DNA of 38,048 nt from Gemmatimonas phototrophica (lineage in GTDB: Bacteria; Latescibacterota; UBA2968; UBA8231): the NCBI GenBank assembly GCA_945861755.1, contig CAMAVQ010000022.1, positions 1 to 38,048 on the forward strand, in the 5' to 3' direction. The notes beneath the pieces are model-generated. The model did no database searches. It saw nothing but the letters and a program-made list of their open reading frames with translations, and had not been told where the DNA came from. Each line of letters opens with the position of its first letter. Positions within the stretch are counted from its first letter, which is position 1. The position numbers and the translations under genes are program-made. This document shows, in pieces, positions 9,772 through 17,506 of this stretch.

Positions 9772-10935
9772 TCAGCCCAGCAGCTGCCGCAAACCCTTGA
9801 CCAGCCGGTCCATGCCCTGGGCCACGGTGTCGGGCTGCAGGGCGCCGTAGGCGATGCGCAAGTGGCAGGGTGCCTGCAACCCGAAGGCCGTACCCGGGAT
9901 GACCGCCACCCCGTGCTCGCGGATCAGCCGCTCCACCACCTGCATGGCCGGCATCGCCGTCTGCAGACGGGCCAGCAGGTAGAAGGCACCCTCCGCCGGC
10001 GGCACCTGGCAGCGCTCGCCCAATTCGGCCAGGCCTTCTAGACAGGCCCGGCGCACGCTCGCCAGGGTGGCGGTGAAAGGACGGCAGTACTGGGGGCCGG
10101 CCTCCAGGGCGCCCAGGGCGGCCAGCTGCGAGATCACCGGCGGGCAGATCAGCACCGTGTCCTGGATCTTCTCCAGGGCACGCAGCAGGTGGCGCGGGGC
10201 TACCAGATAGCCCACTCGCCAGTTGGCCATCCCATAGGCTTTGGAAAAGGAGAAAAGCGAGATGGTGTGGCCAGCGCTTTCGGGCAGGGACCCGGGCGAA
10301 AAGTGGCGCGCCCCGCCATAGGTGAAGTACTCGTACGCCTCGTCGGCAAGGTGGTAGATACCCCGCCGCCGGCACAACTCGTTGACGGCGCGCAGATCCT
10401 CGGGGGCGTAGACGGCGCCGCTGGGGTTGTTGGGGGAGATGGTAACCACTGCGCGGGTGCGCGGGGTGAGGGCGGCCTCGATAGCCTCCAGGCGCAGCTG
10501 ATAGCGTTCGTCGGTGGGCACCAGCACCGGCTGGCAGCTGGCCATCACCACTGCCATCTCGTGGTTAAAATAAAAAGGCGACATCAGGACGATCTCGTCG
10601 CCCGGATCGGCGATGGCCATCAGTGCGTGGCAGAAGCCCATGTTGCTGCCAGCAGTGACCATCAGCACCTGGTCGTCTCCCAGGCGGATGCCGTTGTCCC
10701 GCTCCAGCTTCTGCCGCAGCTTTTCCTGTAACTCGGGCAGACCACTAGCCGCCCGGTAGTGGTGCTCGGCAGGCCGGCCGCCAAAGCCGGCGATGGCGGC
10801 AAAGGTCTGGGGCGGCGGGCCATAGTGGACCACCCCCTGCCCCAGGGAGATGGTGCCCGGATTGGCGCGGATCAGGGCCGCCACATCCGGGATCACCGGA
10901 CTTTGGATGGCCTGGACGCGGCGCGATTCGCTCAC
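9772..10935 (-). CDS. PLP-dependent class I/II aminotransferase
   Basis: A fold-type I aminotransferase of the aspartate-aminotransferase superfamily, 387 residues. Seen are the N-terminal ISLGQGVVHYGPPP, the YRAASGLPELQEKLRQ segment, ISPNNPSGAVY, LADEAYEYFTYGG with the PLP-contacting Asp and Tyr, and the Schiff-base Lys in FSFSKAYGMANWRVGYLV. The C-terminal LRIAYGAL supplies the carboxylate-binding Arg. The donor and acceptor are not predictable. It begins with GTG overlapping the stop of the preceding lyase gene by 4 bp, so it is the third gene of an operon with an inositol-monophosphatase-like enzyme and a lyase. Confidence 0.95.
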   Translation of the reverse strand: MSESRRVQAIQSPVIPDVAALIRANPGTISLGQGVVHYGPPPQTFAAIAGFGGRPAEHHYRAASGLPELQEKLRQKLERDNGIRLGDDQVLMVTAGSNMGFCHALMAIADPGDEIVLMSPFYFNHEMAVVMASCQPVLVPTDERYQLRLEAIEAALTPRTRAVVTISPNNPSGAVYAPEDLRAVNELCRRRGIYHLADEAYEYFTYGGARHFSPGSLPESAGHTISLFSFSKAYGMANWRVGYLVAPRHLLRALEKIQDTVLICPPVISQLAALGALEAGPQYCRPFTATLASVRRACLEGLAELGERCQVPPAEGAFYLLARLQTAMPAMQVVERLIREHGVAVIPGTAFGLQAPCHLRIAYGALQPDTVAQGMDRLVKGLRQLLG

Positions 10936-11840
10936 GAGCGCAAAGTCTCTTGTAAACGCGCGAAGAGGCGGTCCAACTCGGCGCGGGTCTCCCGATCCAG
11001 CTCAAAGCTGAGCGGGCCGCGATGTATTTGATTCTTGAAGAGCCCCCGCTTCTCCATCAGGTGGCGCTCGGTGACGATAAAACCGTCCAGGCCGCCCTGC
11101 ATCTGCAACACAACGATGGCGCAGATGGGAAAGTAGAGGGCGTAGGCCCGTTCCTCATCGCCGGCCTCCAGGGCCCGCCACAGGGCCACGGTGCCGTCGA
11201 GCAGCTCCACTCCGGGGATAGTGCCGGTCACCCCGCGCCGGTGTGAGTCGATGAGCAACACCCCACCGCTGCCCTCAAAGAGAGCCGCCTTGCCACCGGT
11301 GCTGGCTCGCAGCGCCGAGATGCAGGGCCCCAGGGGCGTGGCCTCGGGCTTGAAGAGGATGCGTTGGCCGTGGCGCTGGAAGAGACCGGCCTGGAAGTCG
11401 ATGCTCATGGCCTTGCCCACATAGGAGCTGGCGTCCTGCACGATCAGCGGAATCTCCACCGCTTCGAGAATGCCCTCGAAGTAGGCCCGCAACTGATCTT
11501 CGGAAAGAGCCCGCGACAGGGGGGGGATAGCCATCACCGCCGCCGCGCCGCCCTGTTGGGCCGCCCGCGCAAAAGCCTGGGCCTGCAAGGTACTCTCAGC
11601 GCCCACGCTGATGACTACCGGGCCGCGACCTCGGGCAAAACCCACTAACCTGGCGGGCAATTCCAGCCGCTCCTTGGCGCTCAGGCGCAAGAGGTCCGAG
11701 ACCAAGGCCAGGCAAAAGCCCTGCGCCCCAGTGGCGAAGAGCCAGTCCACCTGGGCTTCGAGGGTGCCGTAATCGATGCTCAAGTCGATGTTGTACGGCA
11801 TGTGGACCACGGGCAGCACGCCCTGGATGGTTTGGCTCAT
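10932..11840 (-). CDS. dihydrodipicolinate synthase family lyase/aldolase
   Basis: A TIM-barrel enzyme of the DapA/NanA family, which uses a Schiff-base lysine to make or break C-C bonds with pyruvate-like substrates. 302 residues. The likely Schiff-base Lys is in ILFKPEATP. The usual Tyr of the YNxP motif is not evident: the matching place reads LIVQDASSYVGK. The G-T-T-G-E loop near the N-terminus is also changed (GAQGFCLALVSDLLRLS). So it is probably not a true DapA, and the substrate is open. The ATG at 11840 is chosen over an upstream ATG (11909) because it forms an ATGA overlap with the previous gene and follows GGAG. Confidence 0.85.
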   Translation of the reverse strand: MSQTIQGVLPVVHMPYNIDLSIDYGTLEAQVDWLFATGAQGFCLALVSDLLRLSAKERLELPARLVGFARGRGPVVISVGAESTLQAQAFARAAQQGGAAAVMAIPPLSRALSEDQLRAYFEGILEAVEIPLIVQDASSYVGKAMSIDFQAGLFQRHGQRILFKPEATPLGPCISALRASTGGKAALFEGSGGVLLIDSHRRGVTGTIPGVELLDGTVALWRALEAGDEERAYALYFPICAIVVLQMQGGLDGFIVTERHLMEKRGLFKNQIHRGPLSFELDRETRAELDRLFARLQETLRS

Positions 11841-12688
11841 TGTTTTTCTCCTCTGACATCGCGCACCACCCCCAGCAGCAGCTCTTGTAGTTGAGGCGTG
11901 GCAGCGCAAAAGTAGTAACTAAATTTCCGTCCCCCCCGATAGCGGGGCTCGCGCCCGTCGCGCAGCATGCAGTGGGCCCCGGCCTCCTCGGCGATGAGCG
12001 AAGGCGGCCCCACGTCGTAGATGGCCACCTGCCGGGTCAGGTACGCGCACAACTGGCCCTCGGCGATGCGGGTGAGCACCAGGGCCGCGCCAATGGGAAA
12101 TTCGCGCGGATCGTACTGAGGTCTAAAGGCCTGCTGATAGGGACGGGCCTTGGTGGAGACATAGAGCTGGCGGGTGCGGGGCACAGCGCCCAGGCGCAAG
12201 CGGCGGGGCGCTCTGCGGCCCTGTTGCACAAAAGCGCCCTGGCCGCGCACCGCGGTGAAAATCTTGTCCTCGCTGGGCCGGGCCACTACCGCCGCCACCA
12301 TGCGGCCCTCCCGGGCCAGCCCCACCGAGATGTGATAGGGCTCGTCGCCGCGCTGATAGTGGATGGTGCCGTCGATGGGATCGAGGATGAGGGTGTATTC
12401 CTCGCTCTTGCCGGCAAAGCGCCGCCGCAGCGGCGTGGCCTCCTCGGCGATGCAGCCGATGCCCGGGAAGTTGCTCAACACCACGCTGAGGATCAAATCC
12501 TGCAAGGCGCAGTCGAGCACCGTCAGCACTGCCGAAGACGCCTGAGCCTCCGGGCCGGTCAGGCGGGTGTCGGGGGGTTTGCCGATGTCGGCCACCTGGC
12601 CATAGAAGATCAGCGAGGCCTGGGCGCACTGGCGCACCACCGGCAGGAGGGTCTCGACGAAGAGGCGGGGATCGATCTGTGCAGGCAT
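11837..12688 (-). CDS. inositol monophosphatase family protein
   Basis: A Mg-dependent sugar or inositol phosphatase of the IMPase/FBPase/CysQ superfamily, 283 residues. The metal-binding motifs are seen as EEATP (Glu pair) and LDPIDGTIHYQRG, the standard DPxDGT loop. The C-terminal WDxAAG-type motif is altered to YDVGPPSLIAEEAG, which keeps the Asp. The substrate cannot be assigned. It heads the operon with the lyase and aminotransferase. No Shine-Dalgarno sequence is visible before the ATG; instead a strong hairpin ends 10 bases upstream, which is odd for the first gene of an operon. Confidence 0.88.
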   Translation of the reverse strand: MPAQIDPRLFVETLLPVVRQCAQASLIFYGQVADIGKPPDTRLTGPEAQASSAVLTVLDCALQDLILSVVLSNFPGIGCIAEEATPLRRRFAGKSEEYTLILDPIDGTIHYQRGDEPYHISVGLAREGRMVAAVVARPSEDKIFTAVRGQGAFVQQGRRAPRRLRLGAVPRTRQLYVSTKARPYQQAFRPQYDPREFPIGAALVLTRIAEGQLCAYLTRQVAIYDVGPPSLIAEEAGAHCMLRDGREPRYRGGRKFSYYFCAATPQLQELLLGVVRDVRGEKQ

Positions 12689-12697
12689 ATATTCAGT

Positions 12698-12731
12698 AAA
12701 ATGCCCGGCCAGCAGAGTGGCCGGGCATTTT
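12698..12731. terminator. strong hairpin terminator, probably active on both strands
   Basis: A perfect 14 bp stem, AAAATGCCCGGCCA (12698-12711) with TGGCCGGGCATTTT (12718-12731), closes a 6-base loop. A-run and T-run at the two ends make it able to stop transcription in both directions. On the minus strand it lies after the molybdenum hydroxylase gene and 10 bases before the IMPase-family ATG. It therefore separates the two genes or acts as a leader structure. Confidence 0.8.
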
Positions 12732-12752
12732 TGGGGGTCGATAAGTAAGTGG

Positions 12753-12783
12753 CGTAGGGACGTATTTCAAATGCGCCCCTACG
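12753..12783. repeat. 31 bp palindromic element, REP-like
   Basis: CGTAGGG (12753-12759) pairs with CCCTACG (12777-12783), and the inner CGTATTT (12761-12767) pairs with AAATGCG (12769-12775) with one G-T wobble, leaving a single-base loop. The hairpin starts 3 bp beyond the stop codon of the molybdenum hydroxylase. Its GTAGGG...CCCTAC ends resemble short palindromes scattered in many environmental genomes. I saw no second copy in this window. Confidence 0.55.
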
Positions 12784-12785
12784 GG

Positions 12786-15101
12786 TTATCCCGCGGCGTC
12801 CTGGAGTTGCTTTGCCGCCTGCTGCAGTGCGGCGAGCACGCGGTCCGGGCTCATGGGCAGGTCTGCGAGCCGCACCCCCACCGCGTGGTAGATGGCATTG
12901 GCGATGGCGGCCATGGGCGGAATGATGGGCACCTCGCCCACCCCGCGGATGCCGTGGGGGCTGCCGGGATTGGCCACCTCCACCAGAATGGTCTCGATCA
13001 AGGGCAGATCGAGGGCCGTTGGCATGCGGTAGTCGAGGAAGGTGGGATTGGCCAGGGTGCCGTCGGCGTTGTAGAAATATCCTTCCGAGAGGGCCCAGCC
13101 GATGCCCTGGACCGCCCCGCCCTGAATCTGGCCTTCGACGTAGCTGGGATGGATGGCCTTGCCCACATCCTGCACGGCGGTATAGCGCAGGATCTTGACC
13201 TTGCCGGTCTCTGGATCCACCTCGACGTCGACCACATGTACGGCAAAGGCATTGCCCGGGCTGGGAGCGTTGATCGACCCCTTGCCGAGGATGGGACCGC
13301 CGGTGCCCCCTTGCTGTTCCGCCACTTCCGCGAAGGTGGCGCGCTTGGACGGATCGGTTTTGCAGACGAACTCGCCATCGGCGAACTCCACCTGGTCTCC
13401 CCCGACCTCCAGCATCTTGGCCGCCCGCTTGCACATCTCCTGCACGAGGTCCTGGGCGGCCAGGTAACAGGCGTGGCCGGTGGAATAGGTGACGCGGCTG
13501 CCACCGGTGCCATCGGTGTAGCCGATGGAATCGGTGTCCACCACCATCGGATTGACCTGCTCGGCCTTCAGCCCCAGTTCCTCGGCGACGATCATGGCCA
13601 TCGAAGCGCGCGAGCCGCCGATATCCACCGAACCTTCGAGCAGGTTGACCGTGCCGTTGGGGTTGAGGCTGAGGGTGGCCACGGACTGGCCGCCGCCGTT
13701 GAACCAGAAGCCGGCAGCCACGCCCCGGCCCCGGTGGGCGCCCTTGAGCAAGGTCTGGTAGTGGGCGCTGCGCTGGGCCGCCTCCAGGGTTTCCTCGCAG
13801 CCGATGCGCTTGAAGATCACCCCGTCGGCGCGACGGGTGCCTTCTTTGGAAGCGTTGCGGAGGCGCAGTTCCAGCGGATCAATGCCCAGCTTTTCTGCCA
13901 GTTCGTCGAGCACGGTCTCGGAGGCAAAAGCCGCGTTGGGCGCGCCCGGAGCGCGATAGGCGCTGGACTTGGGTTTGTTGACCAGCACGTCGTACGCGTC
14001 GATCTGGATGTTCTCGATGTTATAAGGGGTGAACATACACAGGGCGCCAGCGCCCACCGCCGAACCGGGGAAGGCCCCGGCCTCGTAGGCCATATACGCC
14101 TGGGCGGCGATGATCTTGCCTTCTTTGGTGGCCCCCACCTTGGCCTTGATATAGGAACCAGGGCCAGGGCCCGTAGCCATAAACACCTCGGCGCGGCTCA
14201 TCACCATCTTCACCGGCTGGCCGGTCTTGTGCGAGAGAATAGCTGCCGCCGGCTCCATGTAGGTGGGGAACTTGCCGCCGAAGCCGCCGCCGATCTCGCA
14301 GGGAATGACCTTGACCTTGGAGACGGGCACCTGCAATACCTCGGAAACCTGGGCGCGGATGTCGAAAGGCCCTTGGGTGCTCACCCAAACCGTAACCGAA
14401 TCATCTTTCTTCCACAACACTGTGGCGTTGTGCGGCTCGATGTAGCCCTGATGCACAGTGGCGGTGGTGAACTCCCGCTCGACCACCACCTCGGCCTGGG
14501 CAAAAGCCTGCTCCACGTCGCCCAGGGTGTGGCGGTTGTGGCTGGCGATATTGCTCTTTTTGCCGGTATCTTCGCCCAGGGAACGCATGGTGCGGTTCTC
14601 GTCGAGCAGCGGGGCGCCGTCCTTCATGGCCTCGCGCACATCCACTACCGCTGGCAGGGGTTCGTAATTGACCAGGATCAGTTCGAGCGCTTCCTCGGCG
14701 ATGTGGGGACTAGTGGCAGCCACTGCGGCCACTGCGTGGCCCTGGTAGAGCACCTTGCCCGAGGCCAGGGAGTTGCGGGCCACCTCGCGGATGTCGACGT
14801 TGGTCTCGCCGATCTGGGCCCGCTTGCTGCCCACCACCTGCACCAGATCCTCGGCGGTGACCACGGCCCGCACGCCGGGCAGCTGCATGGCCCTACTGGT
14901 GTCGATGGAGAGGATGCGGGCATGGGGATGCGGGCTGCGCAGCACCTTGCCGTAGAGCAGGCCGGGGAGACGCACATCGCCTCCGTACACCGCCCGTCCT
15001 GTGACCTTGTCCACCCCATCGTGGCGCACCGGGCGGGTGCCGATCACCTTGAACTTGCCCTCGCTGGTATAATCGGGATAATTCGACTTGGAGGTTTCCA
15101 T
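12786..15101 (-). CDS. xanthine dehydrogenase-family molybdopterin-binding large subunit
   Basis: Large catalytic subunit of a molybdenum hydroxylase, which adds water-derived oxygen to N-heterocycles, aldehydes or acyl-CoAs. Visible are the N-terminal a/b-hammerhead domain (GRAVYGGDVRLPGLLYG, LRSPHPHARI), IEPHNATV, EIGGGFGGKFPTYMEP, AYRAPGAPNAAFASE and the catalytic Glu in RGVGEVPIIPP near the C-terminus. Length 771 aa from the ATG at 15101. That start is preferred over an upstream ATG at 15128 because AAGGAGC lies 9 bases before it and a promoter lies 48 bp upstream. No FAD or [2Fe-2S] partner gene is next to it. The substrate is unknown. Confidence 0.93.
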   Translation of the reverse strand: METSKSNYPDYTSEGKFKVIGTRPVRHDGVDKVTGRAVYGGDVRLPGLLYGKVLRSPHPHARILSIDTSRAMQLPGVRAVVTAEDLVQVVGSKRAQIGETNVDIREVARNSLASGKVLYQGHAVAAVAATSPHIAEEALELILVNYEPLPAVVDVREAMKDGAPLLDENRTMRSLGEDTGKKSNIASHNRHTLGDVEQAFAQAEVVVEREFTTATVHQGYIEPHNATVLWKKDDSVTVWVSTQGPFDIRAQVSEVLQVPVSKVKVIPCEIGGGFGGKFPTYMEPAAAILSHKTGQPVKMVMSRAEVFMATGPGPGSYIKAKVGATKEGKIIAAQAYMAYEAGAFPGSAVGAGALCMFTPYNIENIQIDAYDVLVNKPKSSAYRAPGAPNAAFASETVLDELAEKLGIDPLELRLRNASKEGTRRADGVIFKRIGCEETLEAAQRSAHYQTLLKGAHRGRGVAAGFWFNGGGQSVATLSLNPNGTVNLLEGSVDIGGSRASMAMIVAEELGLKAEQVNPMVVDTDSIGYTDGTGGSRVTYSTGHACYLAAQDLVQEMCKRAAKMLEVGGDQVEFADGEFVCKTDPSKRATFAEVAEQQGGTGGPILGKGSINAPSPGNAFAVHVVDVEVDPETGKVKILRYTAVQDVGKAIHPSYVEGQIQGGAVQGIGWALSEGYFYNADGTLANPTFLDYRMPTALDLPLIETILVEVANPGSPHGIRGVGEVPIIPPMAAIANAIYHAVGVRLADLPMSPDRVLAALQQAAKQLQDAAG

Positions 15102-15148
15102 CTGTGGCAGGCTCCTTCGCTGATTCATTTTAGGGGATTGGCCCGTTT

Positions 15149-15177
15149 ATCCTACACAATAGCGCCGGCCTTGTCAA
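15149..15177 (-). promoter_or_regulatory. sigma-70-type promoter of the molybdenum hydroxylase gene
   Basis: On the minus strand TTGACA (15177-15172) and TAGGAT (15154-15149) are separated by 17 bases. Transcription would begin near 15142 and give a leader of about 40 bases to the ATG at 15101, leaving room for the AAGGAG ribosome binding site. Confidence 0.65.
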
Positions 15178-15220
15178 TGAGAGGGGACTGCCCTCCGGCC
15201 GGACAAAAAACCTAGCTTAT

Positions 15221-15961
15221 ATGCCCATGGAACCATCTGTCCGGTGGGAAGAGGCGTCGCCTTTTCCCGTCCTGCCCGAGGACCAGATCCAGGTCTGGCA
15301 GGCAGTCCTGCCCCAAACCGAGGAGGAAGCCGGCCCCTTTCTGCCCCTGCTCTCCCCAGACGAAGCCGAACGGGCCAGCCGCTTCCTGGTCTCCCGCCCT
15401 CGCGCCGCTTTTGCCGGGGCCCGGGGCACGCTCCGGCTGCTCCTGAGTCGGTATCTGGAAATCCCGCCCCAGGAGTTGCGTTTCTGCTACAGCGCCCAAG
15501 GCAAACCCTTTCTGGAGGACAACGCCCTCTGCTTCAACCTCTCCCACTCCCAGGGCCTGGCCCTCTACGCCTTCAGCCGCCGGGGCCCGCTGGGTATCGA
15601 CGTGGAGCACCTGCGCCCCAAGGTGGCCAGCGCGCAGATCGCCCGCCGTTTCTTCGCTCCCCAGGAAGTGGCGGCACTCGACCTGATCGAGCCGGATCGC
15701 CACACCGAGGCCTTCTTCACCTGCTGGACCCGCAAGGAGGCCTACCTCAAGGCGCGGGGCGAAGGCCTGAGCCTGGGACTGGACAGCTTTGCAGTCTCGC
15801 TGGGAGAACCGGCCGCCCTCGTTCACTCGGACCAGGGGACGGACGAATGCCGGCGCTGGCGGCTGTGCGCCCTGCACCCCCAGCCGGGGTATGTGGGCGC
15901 CCTGTGCGCCCCTGCCGGCGACTGGGGGCTGCGTTGTTTTATGTCGCCATCCTACAGGTAG
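15221..15961 (+). CDS. 4'-phosphopantetheinyl transferase, Sfp type
   Basis: Transfers the phosphopantetheine arm from CoA to a serine of carrier proteins. The 246-residue length fits the Sfp/Gsp group rather than the shorter AcpS. Diagnostic motifs are FNLSHSQGLALYAF, GIDVEHLRP (Mg-binding Asp and Glu), RFFAPQEVAAL and WTRKEAYLKARGEGL. No clear Shine-Dalgarno sequence precedes the ATG. It is divergent from the molybdenum hydroxylase and overlaps the end of the RidA-like gene by 10 bp tail to tail. No polyketide or peptide synthetase is in the window; the ACP at 34007 is the only carrier protein seen here. Confidence 0.93.
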   Translation: MPMEPSVRWEEASPFPVLPEDQIQVWQAVLPQTEEEAGPFLPLLSPDEAERASRFLVSRPRAAFAGARGTLRLLLSRYLEIPPQELRFCYSAQGKPFLEDNALCFNLSHSQGLALYAFSRRGPLGIDVEHLRPKVASAQIARRFFAPQEVAALDLIEPDRHTEAFFTCWTRKEAYLKARGEGLSLGLDSFAVSLGEPAALVHSDQGTDECRRWRLCALHPQPGYVGALCAPAGDWGLRCFMSPSYR

Positions 15962-16695
15962 AGCTCGGTGCGCGTCCCGCGCAGATCCATCTCGAATTCG
16001 ATGTCCACCACTGGCGGGCGGGTCTGATACCAGCGGAATCCGTGGCGGGCTGCCCCGCCCAACCGACTCCACACCTGCTCGGCGATGGGCCCGAGGGGAT
16101 GGACCGTGTATACATCGGCAGTATGGACCAGATCCCAACTTCCCCCCAGGCCCAGCAGGCGCTCCTCCATCACGTCCAGAACATAGGCGGCCTTCTCCTC
16201 CATGGCCAACGCATCGGTGCGCCCCCGCTGGACAATGCCTTCGGCCACCAAGGCTGCCCCCTGTAGTTCGCCGGCCCCAGCCACCACCAGGGTCGGAGGA
16301 GCGCCGGGGCTGGGCACGGTGTAGGAAAAGGCGTGTAGCACCGGCGAAGTAGGCGGATGGTGAAGCGGGGCCACATTGGTGCGGGCGATGGGGTTGAGGC
16401 CCTCCACATAGAGCCCCCACTCTTCGAGGACCAGGCAGTACTCTTTGTTAAACGCGATAAACCCCTCCATGGTGAAGGGCGCGGGCGAACGCAATTCCAT
16501 GGCGCACAGGGCATGGCGAGACCTGCCCACGGATTCTAGGTGGGCGCTCACCGCGGCAAAACCCCGACGCCAGGGCAGCGGCTGCCTGAAGGTGAGATGG
16601 ACAATCTCGTGGTCCGGAGCGGCAATCACCCCGCAGGAATAAGGCTCTATACCCTTGAGAAAAAAGTAGTTGCCGTGTGGGTTGGCAGTGGTCAT
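15952..16695 (-). CDS. RidA/YjgF-like protein of unknown function
   Basis: About 247 residues. The C-terminal half resembles the RidA/YjgF fold: LVVAGAGELQ, an IVQRGRTDALAMEEKAAY helix, a DVMEERLLGLG segment and a DLVHTADVYTVHPLG strand. The N-terminal half carries a motif around ELRSPAPFTMEGFIAFNKEY and GLNPIARTNVAP that I associate with uncharacterised two-domain RidA-like proteins. The catalytic Arg of imine deaminases cannot be placed with confidence. Two ATGs stand side by side (16698 and 16695); the second is better spaced from GGAG. A promoter at 16741-16770 faces it. Confidence 0.6.
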   Translation of the reverse strand: MTTANPHGNYFFLKGIEPYSCGVIAAPDHEIVHLTFRQPLPWRRGFAAVSAHLESVGRSRHALCAMELRSPAPFTMEGFIAFNKEYCLVLEEWGLYVEGLNPIARTNVAPLHHPPTSPVLHAFSYTVPSPGAPPTLVVAGAGELQGAALVAEGIVQRGRTDALAMEEKAAYVLDVMEERLLGLGGSWDLVHTADVYTVHPLGPIAEQVWSRLGGAARHGFRWYQTRPPVVDIEFEMDLRGTRTELYL

Positions 16696-16717
16696 CATGT
16701 GCTCCTAGCGTTTTTGC

Positions 16718-16745
16718 TTGACAGGGGGTAATGAGATTGTATAAT
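16718..16745 (+). promoter_or_regulatory. consensus sigma-70 promoter for the orphan gene
   Basis: TTGACA (16718-16723) and TATAAT (16740-16745), both perfect hexamers, are separated by 16 bases. Transcription should start near 16752, giving a leader of about 80 bases to the ATG at 16832. It is the best promoter in the window. Confidence 0.85.
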
Positions 16746-16770
16746 AAGACCTGATAGCATATATTATCAA
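16741..16770 (-). promoter_or_regulatory. overlapping opposite-strand promoter for the RidA-like gene
   Basis: Read on the minus strand, TTGATA (16770-16765) and TATTAT (16746-16741) are 18 bases apart, each one mismatch from consensus. Its -10 element is almost exactly the reverse complement of the plus-strand -10, so the two promoters share one AT-rich core and cannot both be occupied at once. Confidence 0.6.
16752..16769. promoter_or_regulatory. 18 bp inverted repeat at the predicted transcription start
   Basis: TGATA (16752-16756) and TATCA (16765-16769) flank 8 AT-rich bases. The repeat begins at the expected start of the orphan-gene transcript and covers the -35 of the opposite promoter. 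It could be an operator or a 5' mRNA hairpin. Confidence 0.4.
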
Positions 16771-16831
16771 TAGATGAGTCCCCTTTCCGCTTGCCAAATC
16801 CTGGTTTTTCCCGAGTCAGGAGGAGGGTGCC

Positions 16832-17470
16832 ATGTCAGAGCGAATCTCTCCCACAACTGCTGCGGTCTCTGCCCAGGCGCTGACCCTGGTCAGCAGGGAA
16901 TTCCGCTCCCGTCAGCAAGCCGCTGATCGCCCCCAGACTTCGGTTAGGCCTGCGGCACGTGTCGCGAGTCCGGCCCAGACTGAGGTACCGCGCCAGCGTC
17001 TAGACCGGCTGCCCCAGAGCAATAAGCCGGCCTCCAACTTGGTCATTCCCTCTGAGTCGATCAATCCGCCGCCGCCGCGCACTGAACTGATCATCCGCGC
17101 CAACGATCTGCAGCAGCAGGCCAAAGCGCTGGACGGCCTGGTCTCTGATCAGGGGGTCAGTGCCCTGCAGCGCACCGTGCTGATGAGCCGCGCCAAGGAT
17201 CTGAAGCGCCAGGTCAATGAGCTGGACGGCATGGTCACCAGCCAGTTCCAGGAGGACCAGAACAAGGATCGCGCGCTTAACCGCCAGTCCCAGGTCGAGC
17301 CGGCAGCGCTCTTCACCTCCAGTCTGTTCCGCTCCCCCTCGGCCCAACAGCAACCCACCGCTGGGGCCCTGCGCGCCTTTGCCAAGAACAGCCCCACCCC
17401 GCCGGCCACGGCTAATAGAGGGGTCGCGCAACTGACCCAGGCCACCAGCCAGCTCGACTTGATCGCCTGA
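16832..17470 (+). CDS. orphan protein with a 25-residue tandem repeat, unknown function
   Basis: I do not recognise this 212-residue protein. It has no signal peptide or membrane segment and no Cys, His, Trp or Tyr. The N-terminal third (about 28-82) is rich in Pro, Arg, Gln and Ser and looks disordered, ending in PPPP. Two related helical segments follow, R83-Q107 and R114-Q138, with 13 of 25 residues the same including the shared L-D-G-x-V; their spacing is 31 residues. The C-terminus is again low complexity. Expression signals are excellent: a consensus promoter, AGGAGG before the ATG and a strong terminator 37 bp after the stop. A structural, secreted or partner-binding protein would fit; nothing shows which. 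Confidence 0.85.
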   Translation: MSERISPTTAAVSAQALTLVSREFRSRQQAADRPQTSVRPAARVASPAQTEVPRQRLDRLPQSNKPASNLVIPSESINPPPPRTELIIRANDLQQQAKALDGLVSDQGVSALQRTVLMSRAKDLKRQVNELDGMVTSQFQEDQNKDRALNRQSQVEPAALFTSSLFRSPSAQQQPTAGALRAFAKNSPTPPATANRGVAQLTQATSQLDLIA

Positions 17471-17506
17471 GCACCTTGGCGCCGGCACCACTGCTCGCCT
17501 GTCTTC

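Noticed and set aside
12717-15215. An 832-codon open frame on the plus strand
   Set aside because: It is antisense to the molybdenum hydroxylase, has no recognisable domain and is rich in His, Gly and Gln as GC-rich shadow frames are.
15212-16420. A 402-codon frame on the minus strand
   Set aside because: It runs across both the phosphopantetheinyl transferase (antisense) and the RidA-like gene (another frame) and shows no domain.
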